Assembly: GCF_001314225.1 (NCBI RefSeq)
Contig: NZ_CP012697.1
Span: 2,976,001 to 3,040,000, forward strand
Reading direction: 5' to 3'
Source of the DNA: Microbacterium sp. No. 7
GTDB lineage: Bacteria; Actinomycetota; Actinomycetes; Actinomycetales; Microbacteriaceae
DNA: 64,000 bases
How positions within the stretch are numbered: position 1 is the stretch's first letter; each line of letters begins with the position of its first letter. A program made the position numbers and the translations under genes. This document shows positions 10,500 through 24,535 of the stretch, in pieces. The notes beneath the pieces are model-generated. The model worked only from the letters and a program-made list of their open reading frames with translations. It searched no databases and had not been told where the DNA came from.

Positions 10500-11302
10500 C
10501 GTTCTCCCGCCAGTCGGTTCACGGTGTCTCCCCATTCTGACGGATTGCCGCTGTCGCCGATCCGCCGGCGCAGGTGCGCGAGGAACTCGGCGTTGCCGTG
10601 GGTGCCGACGATCGGCGAGGCGAGGAACCCGTGCACGCCGAGCCCGGCGTCCCACGCCGACCACAGCGCCGAGGCCACGGCATCCGCCCGCAGGCCGGGA
10701 TCGGTCACGACGCCCTCGCGCACGCCCGTGCGGCCGACCTCGAACTGCGGCTTGATGAGCACCACGACGTCGGCGTCGTCGGCCGCGACGTCGACGACGG
10801 GCGCGAAGGCGAACGTCACCGAGATGAACGACAGGTCGGCGGTCACGATCGAGGGGCGCCGCGGGATGCCGGACTGCGCCGCGAGGCTCGCGGGCGTGAG
10901 GTCGCGCACGTTGCTGCCCTCGACGACGATCACGCCCGTGTCCGCGGCGATCTGCGGGGCGAGCTGCCCGTGCCCCACGTCGAGGGCGATCACGGGCTCG
11001 GCGCCGCGCTCGCGGAGCACCTGGGTGAAGCCGCCCGTCGACGCGCCCAGGTCGAGCGCGAGCCGTCCGGTCACGGGGATCCCGAACGCGTCGAGGGCGG
11101 CGACGAGCTTGTGCGCGGCACGGCTCACGTAGTGGTCGGCGGAGGCCACGGCGAGCACGGCGTCGACGGCGACGGGCGTCGACGGCTTGACGATGCCGCG
11201 CCCGTCGACCGTCACGAGGCCGTCGGCGATCAGCTGCCGGGCGTGCGTGCGCGATCGCGCGAGGCCCTGCGCGGCGAGCGCGACGTCGAGGCGCGCGGTC
11301 AT
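10496..11302 (-). CDS. tlyA: TlyA family rRNA 2'-O-methyltransferase
   Basis: 268 residues: an N-terminal S4 RNA-binding domain (about residues 2-60, starting ARLDVALAAQGLARSR) and an FtsJ/RrmJ-like SAM-dependent methyltransferase domain with LALDLGASTGGFTQVL as the SAM site and ADLSFIS and LIKPQFEVG as later motifs. In mycobacteria TlyA methylates 16S and 23S rRNA and its loss gives capreomycin resistance; that function is transferred by homology. ATGA overlaps link it to the small gene upstream and nadK downstream. Confidence 0.94.
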   Translation of the reverse strand: MTARLDVALAAQGLARSRTHARQLIADGLVTVDGRGIVKPSTPVAVDAVLAVASADHYVSRAAHKLVAALDAFGIPVTGRLALDLGASTGGFTQVLRERGAEPVIALDVGHGQLAPQIAADTGVIVVEGSNVRDLTPASLAAQSGIPRRPSIVTADLSFISVTFAFAPVVDVAADDADVVVLIKPQFEVGRTGVREGVVTDPGLRADAVASALWSAWDAGLGVHGFLASPIVGTHGNAEFLAHLRRRIGDSGNPSEWGDTVNRLAGER

Positions 11303-11451
11303 GAGGTCGCGTCGCGCGGGCTCTCCGCCAGCCGCCGGGAGAGCTCGTCGTGCAGCGCGGCGTAGGCGGGCGCACGCTCGTCGAGCGGCTGCTGCTCGAT
11401 CACCTCGAGAGCAGACAGCAGGTCCTCGTGTCTCTCATCGCGGGTTGACAT
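11299..11451 (-). CDS. Small conserved-position protein (50 aa), function unknown
   Basis: A 50-residue frame, MSTRDERHEDLLSALEVIEQ to SPRDATS, with GGAGG close before the ATG and a four-base ATGA overlap with tlyA. It is charged, rich in Glu, Arg and Leu and probably helical, with no membrane segment or signal. M. tuberculosis has a short hypothetical gene at the same place (between the HAD phosphatase and tlyA, Rv1693 as I recall), which supports this being a real gene. No function can be assigned. Confidence 0.8.
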   Translation of the reverse strand: MSTRDERHEDLLSALEVIEQQPLDERAPAYAALHDELSRRLAESPRDATS

Positions 11452-11479
11452 GTCCTCCACGATACGCGTCGCGGCGGGC

Positions 11480-12514
11480 TCAGCGTCTATGGAACGGATC
11501 GGCGTAGAGGCGCTCCGGCACGCGGAACCCGAAGATCTGGCGTCCGGTCGCCCAGATCGCCGCGGCGCCCGCGCGCACCAGGTCGATCGGGCGGTCGCCC
11601 TCCTTCAGGATGTGGACGTCGGGCCCGTCGATGCGCACGGCCGCGCCGCCGACCTTCGTCACGTCGCCGTCGACGACCGTCTCGGGGTAGGGCTCGTGCA
11701 GCTCGCGCAGGTCGCCGAGGATGAAGGCGGGGCGCGAGTGCGAGGGGGCCGCGAGCACGTGCTTGGGCCGGTCGATCCCGGTGAGCACGAGCGCCGAAGG
11801 GATGCCGGCGGCCTGGGCCCCCGCGATGTCGGTGTCGAGCCGGTCGCCGATGAACAGCGGCGTGCGCGCGCCGAACCGGGCGACGGCCTCGTCGAAGATC
11901 GGCCGCTCGGGCTTGCCCGCGACCGTGGCGAGCCGCCCGACGGCGGTGTGCACGGCGGACACGAGCGTGCCGTTGCCCGGAGCGACGCCGCGCGACTGCG
12001 GGATCGTCCAGTCGGTGTTGGTCGCGATCCACGGGATGCCGCCCTCGTCCTCGGGCAGGGCGAGGGCATAGGCGGCCTCGGCGAGCTGCGCCCAGCCGAC
12101 CTCGGGGGCGAAGCCCTGCACGACGGCGGCGGGCGCGTCCTCGGCCGAGCGGGTGATCCGGTAGCCGGCCTTCTCCGCCTCGAAGACGAGGCCGTCGCCG
12201 CCGACGATCAGCAGCGTCGCGCCCGCGGGGACCCGATCGCGCAGCAGTCGCATCGCCGCCTGCGGGCTCGTGATGACGTCGCTCGGGGCCGTGTCGGCCA
12301 GTCCGAGCGCGCGCAGGTGCTCGGCGACCACGGCGTCGCGACGCGACGCGTTGTTCGTGATGTAGCCGAGCCGGCGGGTCTCGCCCGCGCGCAGCAGGCT
12401 CTCGATCGCGTACGGCAGCGCGCCGTCGCCCGCGTACACGACGCCGTCGAGGTCGGCGAGCACGGCGTCCACCCCGTCGAGCGGTGCGGGCCGGCTGCGT
12501 CGGAACAGCGCCAT
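11480..12514 (-). CDS. HAD-IIA family phosphatase
   Basis: 344 residues of the haloacid dehalogenase superfamily, subfamily IIA. The nucleophile motif is ADLDGVVYAG (Asp21, Asp23), the second motif is ITNNAS, and the metal-binding motif IV is GDRLDTDIAGA. The mycobacterial gene at the same position (Rv1692) is described as a glycerol-3-phosphate phosphatase; the substrate here is inferred only. The start shares a base with the stop of the TPR-like gene (TGATG; a GTG just before it is also possible). Confidence 0.9.
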   Translation of the reverse strand: MALFRRSRPAPLDGVDAVLADLDGVVYAGDGALPYAIESLLRAGETRRLGYITNNASRRDAVVAEHLRALGLADTAPSDVITSPQAAMRLLRDRVPAGATLLIVGGDGLVFEAEKAGYRITRSAEDAPAAVVQGFAPEVGWAQLAEAAYALALPEDEGGIPWIATNTDWTIPQSRGVAPGNGTLVSAVHTAVGRLATVAGKPERPIFDEAVARFGARTPLFIGDRLDTDIAGAQAAGIPSALVLTGIDRPKHVLAAPSHSRPAFILGDLRELHEPYPETVVDGDVTKVGGAAVRIDGPDVHILKEGDRPIDLVRAGAAAIWATGRQIFGFRVPERLYADPFHRR

Positions 12515-13488
12515 CACTCGGCTCCTTCGCCGTCGCCCGCCTCCGCGGTCTCGTCCGCGACGTCCTCTTCCTCGATCTCGTCGATCTCGATGAGCTCCCG
12601 ATCGGCGTCCACGGCGTCGAGGGCGCGTGCGGCGATGTCCGCGCGCGCGTACCACTCCTCCGCCTCGGCGTCGCGGCCGAGGTCCTCGAGGACGGCGGCA
12701 CGCGCAGAGAACAGCGCGGGGCTCCAGGGGTAGGCGCGATCGGGGTCGAGCTCGGGGATGTCGAGCTCGAGCAGCGCGCGTTCGCTCTCGCCGAGGTCGA
12801 GCCGGGCGCCCGACATCGCGATGGCGAGGTGCACGCGCACCTCGGTGGGCAGGGTCGCGCGATCGACGGCACGACCGACCTCGAGCGCGCGGTCGGGGCG
12901 TCCGACTCCGCGCTCGCTGTCGACCATCAGGGCGATCTGGTCGTCGCGCCCGGAGATGCGGCGGTAGGTCCGCAGCTCGCGCAGAGCGAGCGCGAAGTCG
13001 CCGATCGCGTAGGCCGTGATCGCCACGGTCTCGCGCACGACCGCGATGCGGCCGGCGCGTCGCGATGCCGCGAGGGCGTGCTCGTGCGCGAGCGCCGGGT
13101 CGTCGGCGATGAGCCGTGCGGCCATGGCGAGGTGACGTGCGACCTCGTCGGCGTTCTCCTTGCTGAGCGTCTTCAGCTCGTTGCGCGCCGGCGGGGCCAG
13201 GTCGCGCGGCGTGACGTCCTCGGGGATCTCGGGGGCCGCGGGTCCGCGACGCTCCGACCCCTGCGGCGGACGCGACGGGCGCCGAGCGTCGCCGTCACGC
13301 TTCTCGTACGGGCGGCGCTCGCCGTCACGCTTCTCATAGGGACGGCGCTCACCGTCACGCTTCTCGTATGGGCGACGCTCTCCGTCGCGGGAGCCGCGTG
13401 CGCCGTCGCGCGGGCGATCTCTGTCGCCCCGCGGGGATCTGTTCTCGCGCGGACTATGGTCGTCACGCGGGCGGTCTTGATCAGCCAT
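12514..13488 (-). CDS. TPR-like protein with repetitive charged N-terminus
   Basis: 324 residues. Residues 1 to about 90 are low-complexity and highly charged (Arg, Asp, Glu, Pro), including three perfect copies of a 10-residue unit DGERRPYEKR. The remaining part is helical with alternating Ala/Leu-rich segments such as DEVARHLAMAARLI and RAGRIAVVRETVAITAY, like tetratricopeptide repeats, and ends in an acidic tail. It occupies the place of the Rv1691-type TPR protein upstream of the HAD phosphatase. The start ATG has AAGGGAT before it. It begins only 38 bases after the rRNA operon terminator. Function unknown. Confidence 0.85.
   Translation of the reverse strand: MADQDRPRDDHSPRENRSPRGDRDRPRDGARGSRDGERRPYEKRDGERRPYEKRDGERRPYEKRDGDARRPSRPPQGSERRGPAAPEIPEDVTPRDLAPPARNELKTLSKENADEVARHLAMAARLIADDPALAHEHALAASRRAGRIAVVRETVAITAYAIGDFALALRELRTYRRISGRDDQIALMVDSERGVGRPDRALEVGRAVDRATLPTEVRVHLAIAMSGARLDLGESERALLELDIPELDPDRAYPWSPALFSARAAVLEDLGRDAEAEEWYARADIAARALDAVDADRELIEIDEIEEEDVADETAEAGDGEGAE
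13291..13380 (-). repeat. Three tandem 30-bp units inside the TPR-like gene
   Basis: Units at 13291-13320, 13321-13350 and 13351-13380 differ at only a few, mostly synonymous, positions and encode three copies of DGERRPYEKR. The number of copies may vary between strains. Confidence 0.9.
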
Positions 13489-13526
13489 CACGGCATCCCT
13501 TCGATCCAGCAAGAACCCCTGAAATG

Positions 13527-13560
13527 CGAAATGGCCACCCGTCAGTGGGTGGCCATTTCG
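13527..13560 (-). terminator. Terminator of the rRNA operon
   Basis: Perfect 14-bp stem (13527-13540 with 13547-13560) and a six-base loop, 10 bases beyond the 5S gene. On the minus strand it is followed by CATTTCAGG, only weakly U-rich. Confidence 0.85.
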
Positions 13561-13570
13561 TGTAAAAGAA

Positions 13571-13689
13571 GTCCGGCGGTGTCCTACTCTCCCACAGGGT
13601 CCCCCCTGCAGTACCATCGGCGCTGAGAGGCTTAGCTTCCGGGTTCGGAATGGGACCGGGCGTTTCCCTCTCGCTATGGCCGCCGAAAC
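13571..13689 (-). rRNA. rrf: 5S ribosomal RNA
   Basis: About 119 bases, recognised from GTTTCGGCGGCCATAGCG at the 5' end, the CCGAACCCGGAAGCTAAG core and GAGAGTAGGACACCGCC near the 3' end. The ends pair as the terminal stem. It is the last gene of the rRNA operon. Ends are placed by eye. Confidence 0.95.
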
Positions 13690-13804
13690 ACTATAGATGT
13701 GTCACAAAAACCAAGCACACACCCCAAGGAAGGGTGCGGGCGGGTTCTCGACCGTACATCGAGAACCACTCAGTGGACGCGAACCATCACAGATTCGAAA
13801 AAAT
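13690..13804 (-). other. 23S-5S spacer with 23S processing-stem arm
   Basis: A 115-base spacer with no tRNA. Bases 13754-13787 read on the plus strand nearly match, with a few differences, the transcribed strand of the 16S-23S spacer at 17037-17004; the two RNA segments would pair and close the 23S precursor stem, a likely RNase III substrate. Confidence 0.7.
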
Positions 13805-18852
<5,048 letters not shown>

Positions 18853-19197
18853 AAGAAAAAAGCCAAACATGACCGGAAAAAAGCCATGCCAGCGAGTTCG
18901 AACTGACCAAAAAGGATGCCATCACTGACATATCCATACGCCAACCCCCGAAAGGATTGGACTTTGATCCAAAGGAATCTCAACCCGATCAAAAAGACCG
19001 GACGAGGTAAAATTTGGCATTTGACAAGTGCACGCTGTTGAGTTCTCAAAGATCGGACACTCCTGCTGCTCGGCCTCTCGACCTCGCCCACAGGGCAATC
19101 AGATTCGTTCTGCCGCGATCCGTCTGTCGAACCGGCACGCTCGGATCTTCAGATCCTTGCGTCAGCCGGTGACCGCGGTCTCCGTGGCAGGTTTCCC
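18853..19197 (-). other. rRNA operon leader
   Basis: About 340 transcribed bases before 16S with no gene. It contains TTTGAGAACTCAACAG (19050-19035 region), a motif shared with the 16S-23S spacer and common in actinobacterial rRNA leaders, and CATTTGACA at 19018-19026, which pairs with the 16S trailer. These point to antitermination and RNase III processing signals. Confidence 0.7.
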
Positions 19198-19226
19198 ATC
19201 CTAGACCACGCGGGCCTGTTCTGCAA
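19198..19226 (-). promoter_or_regulatory. Promoter of the rRNA operon
   Basis: TTGCAG (19226-19221), 17 bases, TAGGAT (19203-19198) on the minus strand. Transcription would start near 19191, giving a leader of roughly 340 bases. It is the best match to a housekeeping promoter between tyrS and 16S; other promoters may exist. The 164 bases between it and the tyrS stop contain no clear terminator. Confidence 0.75.
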
Positions 19227-19390
19227 GAGAACACAGGAAGGGGTTCGGCTCGCTGCTTGAGGGGAGTGAGGCCTTCCGGCTCTCGCTCAACCCTTTGGGG
19301 CGAACAACAAGAACATTACGCGGATCCGGGGCACTCGACAAATCAGGCCTGCATCCCGGGCGTGTCGCGCCGTCCTCCCCGCGCCGCACG

Positions 19391-20710
19391 TCACCCCACG
19401 AACAGTCCGGCGAGGGTCTTCTTGCCCCGGCGCAGTACCGAGACGCCGCCCGGCAGCCCGCCCGTGACCAGGGCGTTCTCGTCGGCCACCTTCTCGCCGT
19501 CGAGCGAGACCCCGCCCTGCGCGATCGCGCGGCGGGCCTCGGAGAGGCTCGTGCACAGTCCCGTGTCGACGAGCGCCTGCGCGACCGGCGTGCCGCCGGC
19601 GACCGCGGCGTTCGGCAGCTCCTCGAGGGCGCTGCGCAGCGTCGCGGCATCCAGCGTCGCCAGATCGCCCCTGCCGAAGAGCGCCTCGGAGGCCGCGATC
19701 ACGGCCTGCGTCGCCGCAAGACCGTGCACGGTCGTGGTCACCTCGAGCGCCAGGCGGCGCTGCGCCGCTCGGCGGAAGGGCTCGTCGGCGACGAGGCGCG
19801 CGTACTCCTCGATCTCGGCGCGCGTGAGGAACGTGAACACCTTGAGCCGGTCGACCACGTCGGCGTCGTCGGTGTTGAGCCAGAACTGGTACATGCGGTA
19901 CGGGCTGCACATCTCGGCGTCGAGCCAGACGGCGTTGCCCTCGCTCTTGCCGAACTTGGTCCCGTCGCTGTTGGTGATCAGCGGCGTGCCGATGGCGTGC
20001 ACCGACACGCCCTCGACGCGATGGATCAGGTCCGTGCCGCTCGTCAGGTTGCCCCACTGGTCGCTGCCGCCGGTCTGCAGCACGCATCCGTACTGCCGGT
20101 AGAGCTCCAGGTAGTCCATGCCCTGCAGGATCTGGTAGCTGAACTCGGTGTAGCTGATGCCCGCGTCGGAGTTCAGGCGCGCCGCGACGGCGTCCTTCTT
20201 GAGCATCGTGCCGACACGGTAGTGCTTGCCGATGTCGCGCAGGAAGTCGATCGCCGAGAGCGGCGCGGTCCAGTCGAGGTTGTTGACGATGCGGGCCGCG
20301 CTGTCGCCCTCGAAGCCGAGGAAGCGCTCGACCTGGGTCCGCAGCCGGCCGACCCATTCGGCGACCGTCTCCGGGGTGTTGAGCGTGCGCTCGGCCGTCG
20401 GGCGCGGATCCCCGATCAGTCCCGTCGACCCGCCGACGAGCCCGAGCGGCCGGTGCCCCGCGAGCTGCAGCCGGCGCATCGTGAGCAGCTGCACGAGATT
20501 GCCGAGGTGCAGGCTGGGCGCCGTCGGGTCGAACCCGCAGTAGTACGTGATCGGCTCCCCCGCCAGCAGGGCGCGCAGCGCGTCCTGATCGGTCGACACG
20601 TGCACCAGGCCGCGCCACACGATCTCGTCCCAGACGTTGTCGAACGTCGGGTCGTTGGCGGGCGCCAGCGCACGCACGGGATCGGGGGCGTTCACGACGG
20701 TTTCAGACAC
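19391..20710 (-). CDS. tyrS: Tyrosyl-tRNA synthetase
   Basis: Class I aminoacyl-tRNA synthetase charging tRNA-Tyr, 439 residues. The HIGH-like motif is PSLHLGN and the KMSKS-like motif KFGKSEGN; the tyrosine-binding YCGFDPTAPS and TGGSDQWGN blocks are present. A C-terminal S4 domain ends the protein (SLSEARRAIAQGGVSLDGEKV). The GTG start at 20710 is 7 bases after a TAGCCT -10 box, which suggests a leaderless message; longer upstream readings overlap the divergent gene. It lies directly upstream of the rRNA operon on the same strand. Confidence 0.97.
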   Translation of the reverse strand: MSETVVNAPDPVRALAPANDPTFDNVWDEIVWRGLVHVSTDQDALRALLAGEPITYYCGFDPTAPSLHLGNLVQLLTMRRLQLAGHRPLGLVGGSTGLIGDPRPTAERTLNTPETVAEWVGRLRTQVERFLGFEGDSAARIVNNLDWTAPLSAIDFLRDIGKHYRVGTMLKKDAVAARLNSDAGISYTEFSYQILQGMDYLELYRQYGCVLQTGGSDQWGNLTSGTDLIHRVEGVSVHAIGTPLITNSDGTKFGKSEGNAVWLDAEMCSPYRMYQFWLNTDDADVVDRLKVFTFLTRAEIEEYARLVADEPFRRAAQRRLALEVTTTVHGLAATQAVIAASEALFGRGDLATLDAATLRSALEELPNAAVAGGTPVAQALVDTGLCTSLSEARRAIAQGGVSLDGEKVADENALVTGGLPGGVSVLRRGKKTLAGLFVG

Positions 20711-20717
20711 GCGTTCC

Positions 20718-20749
20718 AGGCTAACGGATGCCGGCAGAGGCCCTATGGT
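20718..20749. promoter_or_regulatory. Divergent -10 boxes for tyrS and the CHAD gene
   Basis: TAGCCT on the minus strand (20723-20718), 7 bases before the tyrS GTG, and TATGGT on the plus strand (20744-20749), 7 bases before the CHAD ATG. The two start codons are only 46 bases apart, so the polymerase sites must overlap. No strong -35 elements. Confidence 0.55.
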
Positions 20750-20756
20750 CGTGGTC

Positions 20757-21611
20757 ATGGGTGAATCCGAGACGCTCGGCGCGCTCGTCGCCGCGTACGC
20801 CGACCGGCAGATCGCGACGATCCTGGATGCCGACGAGCGGCTGCGGCGCGGCGACCTCGACGCGGTGCACCCCACACGGGTCGCGATCCGCCGGCTCCGC
20901 GCGACGCTGCGCACCTTCGCGGGCGTCCACCGCCGCAAGCCCGCGGCGAGGCTGGAGGCCGCGGTGCGCCGATGGGGCCTCGTGCTGGGCGCGCTGCGCG
21001 ACCTGGAGGTGCTCGACGCCCGCCTCCTCGCCGATCTCGCCGAGCTCGGCGGCTCTCCGGCGTCGGCCGACGCCGCCCGACGCGTCATCCGCGACGAGAT
21101 CGACGACCGGCTGCGCACGGCGTGGCAGGACACGCGCCACGAGCTGGCATCCGCAGAGCACGCGCGGCTGCGCGACCGGCTGGAGCGCTGGCGCGACGAC
21201 CCGCCCGTGCGAAAGGATGCCGGCCTGCCCGCCCGCGAGGCGCGCAGCGCCGTCGACGCGGTCGGCCACACCCTGCGGAAGCGCCTCGACCGCGCCCTCG
21301 CGGCGAGCCGCGCGGGCGACCCGGGCGCCGCCGAGCTGCTGCACGACGCGCGCAAGGCCGGCAAGCGGCACCGCTACGCGGTCGAGCTCGCGCTGCCCGT
21401 GCTGGACGCCGACGGCGACGTGGCCGTCGAACGCGGCCGGGCCCTGCAGGACGCCCTCGGCGAGCTGCAGGACGCGCACGTCGCCCACGCCCTGCTCGAC
21501 CGGCTCGCCGACGGCGCCGACGAGGTCGCGCGCCCCGCGCTCCGGGCGCTCGCCGACCGCGAGGCCGAGCGCGTGACCGACACGACCGCGCTCCTCCGGC
21601 ACATCGACTGA
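20757..21611 (+). CDS. CHAD domain-containing protein
   Basis: 284 residues, nearly all one CHAD (conserved histidine alpha-helical) domain. Typical features are the early V-H-P-T-R-V-A-I-R-R-L-R-A-T-L-R-T-F motif (about residues 39-56) and the later LHDARKAGKRHRYAVEL block. CHAD proteins bind polyphosphate, and many are fused or next to CYTH phosphatases; none is nearby here. The domain is all-helical and soluble. I chose the ATG at 20757; an in-frame ATG 12 bases upstream (MVVVMG) is an alternative. It is divergent from tyrS. Confidence 0.9.
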   Translation: MGESETLGALVAAYADRQIATILDADERLRRGDLDAVHPTRVAIRRLRATLRTFAGVHRRKPAARLEAAVRRWGLVLGALRDLEVLDARLLADLAELGGSPASADAARRVIRDEIDDRLRTAWQDTRHELASAEHARLRDRLERWRDDPPVRKDAGLPAREARSAVDAVGHTLRKRLDRALAASRAGDPGAAELLHDARKAGKRHRYAVELALPVLDADGDVAVERGRALQDALGELQDAHVAHALLDRLADGADEVARPALRALADREAERVTDTTALLRHID

Positions 21612-21645
21612 GCCGTCCCCCCGACCGCGCCGACCGCAGCCGCGC

Positions 21646-23121
<1,476 letters not shown>

Positions 23122-23147
23122 CCCGCGGCATCCGCCCCGAAATCATC

Positions 23148-23263
23148 CATGCCGCCATGGCCCACGGTCGCGACGCCTGCGGCCGGATGAGATCCGACCG
23201 GCGCACTCATCCGGCCGGTCATGCCGCCATCGCCCTCGATTGCGGCGCTTCGGGCCGGATGAC
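23148..23263. repeat. Intergenic repeat with GCCGGATGA core (argH-DUF559 gap)
   Basis: Two diverged direct copies of about 44 bases (23148-23191 and 23220-23263), each beginning CATGCCGCCAT and ending GGCCGGATGA. Between them TCATCCGGCC (23207-23216) forms a perfect 11-bp inverted repeat with the end of copy one (23181-23191 with 23206-23216). No coding function is seen in this 264-base gap. Confidence 0.75.
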
Positions 23264-23373
23264 CGCGCGGGGGGCGCCGCGACGCTTCGTCCCCAGCGAG
23301 GCGTTTGCCGCGGTTGTCCACATATCGGCTCCCGCGCCGTCCGCGGGATGAGGCGTTCCCGCACACTGTGCCC

Positions 23374-24387
23374 ATGCCACGTCCGCCCGCGCCTCTGCCC
23401 GACGATCTCGACGATGTGTTCTCGTCACGAACGGCACGGGATGCCGGTGTCTCGCGCCGAAGGCTCCGGCATCCCTCGTTGCCGGCGCCGTTTCGGGGCG
23501 TGCGCATGCGATCGACGTCTCCTCCGCCGGATGACGACGGCGACATCGCCGCCCAGGCGCGCGCCCTGCGCACCGAGATCGAGCGGCATGCCCGCGCCTT
23601 CGCGACGATCGCTCCGAGCGACGGGTTCTTCAGCCATGTCACGGCTGCGGTGCTGTGGAACCTGCCGCTCCCGATCCGGCTGCTTCGGACAGTGCTGCAC
23701 GGCGAGACGCCTCGCGGTATCGACGTCTCGGTTCCGACGCCCCGGCGCGCACCGAAGTCTGCGGGCGTCCGTGGTCATGCGCTGCTGCCCGCGCTCACCG
23801 GCATCGTCCCGCACGCGGGCCTGAGGGTGACGAGCCCCGCCACGACCTGGGCGCTGCTCGCGCCGCTTCTGAGCGTGGACGAGCTCATCGAAGCGGGCGA
23901 CGCGATCGTGCGCATTCCGCGCAAGAAGGGGATGCAGCGCGGGGCGCCCAGCGATGCTCTCGCCTCGCTGACGCAGCTCGCTCGGTGCCTCGACGCGGGC
24001 CGGAGGGAAGGGATCGGGCGGTTGCGCGCGGCTTTGCCGCAGATCCGTGTGGGGAGCGCGTCGGTGGGCGAGACCCGTGTGCGCCTGGCCTGCGCGCGGG
24101 CCGGATTGCCCGAGCCCGACCTCGACTTCGACGTCTTCGACGGCGATGGGCAGGCCATCGGATTCACCGAGCTCGCCTATCCGGCGTGGCGCCTGCTCAT
24201 AGAGTACGAGGGCGACCATCACCGCACCGACCGCGCGCAATGGGACCGCGATATCGAGAAGCACGCCGCGTGCACCGCCGCGGGCTGGGAGACGATCCGG
24301 CTGACCGCACGACACCTGCGAGAGTCAGGCGCCCCCGCCGTGCAGCGCGTCCGCGACGCGCTCATCCGAGCAGGATGGCATCCATGA
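23374..24387 (+). CDS. DUF559 domain protein, nuclease-like C-terminus
   Basis: 337 residues. The C-terminal 110 residues match the DUF559 / Vsr-like endonuclease fold: AYPAWRLLIEYEGDHHRTD, then W-x-R-D-I-E-K and the closing RLTARHLRES. The acidic and His residues in EYEGDHHR are the expected catalytic-site area. The N-terminal part (FSSRTARDAGVSRRRLRHP) resembles the winged-helix segment found in AbiEi-like proteins of Actinobacteria. No partner toxin or methylase is next to it. Such genes are numerous in Microbacteriaceae; their role is not established. Its base composition and codon usage are a little less GC-extreme in places than the neighbours. Both flanking gaps contain GCCGGAYGA repeats. 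Confidence 0.8.
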   Translation: MPRPPAPLPDDLDDVFSSRTARDAGVSRRRLRHPSLPAPFRGVRMRSTSPPPDDDGDIAAQARALRTEIERHARAFATIAPSDGFFSHVTAAVLWNLPLPIRLLRTVLHGETPRGIDVSVPTPRRAPKSAGVRGHALLPALTGIVPHAGLRVTSPATTWALLAPLLSVDELIEAGDAIVRIPRKKGMQRGAPSDALASLTQLARCLDAGRREGIGRLRAALPQIRVGSASVGETRVRLACARAGLPEPDLDFDVFDGDGQAIGFTELAYPAWRLLIEYEGDHHRTDRAQWDRDIEKHAACTAAGWETIRLTARHLRESGAPAVQRVRDALIRAGWHP

Positions 24388-24535
24388 CAGGTTTCGCCGA
24401 GCCGGACGAACACAACGCGGACATTTCATCGGGCCCGGGATGTCGCTCTCGGACCGCATCGTGACACCATGGGCCGGACGAAACCGCGGACGAGGGATGC
24501 CAGGGGAACCCGGCTCGAGGAGGTCCGCGCCGGCG
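24388..24535. repeat. Intergenic repeats with GCCGGACGA core (DUF559-DUF418 gap)
   Basis: The 148-base gap between two convergent genes holds GCCGGACGAA at 24401-24410 and again at 24473-24482, each followed within a few bases by CGCGGAC. The core matches that of the repeats on the other side of the DUF559 gene and at 44.3 kb. No terminator with a U-tract is seen. Confidence 0.5.

Noticed and set aside
23374..24387. Type IV toxin-antitoxin (AbiE) system
   Set aside because: The N-terminus resembles AbiEi-like winged helices but no AbiEii-type toxin gene is adjacent.
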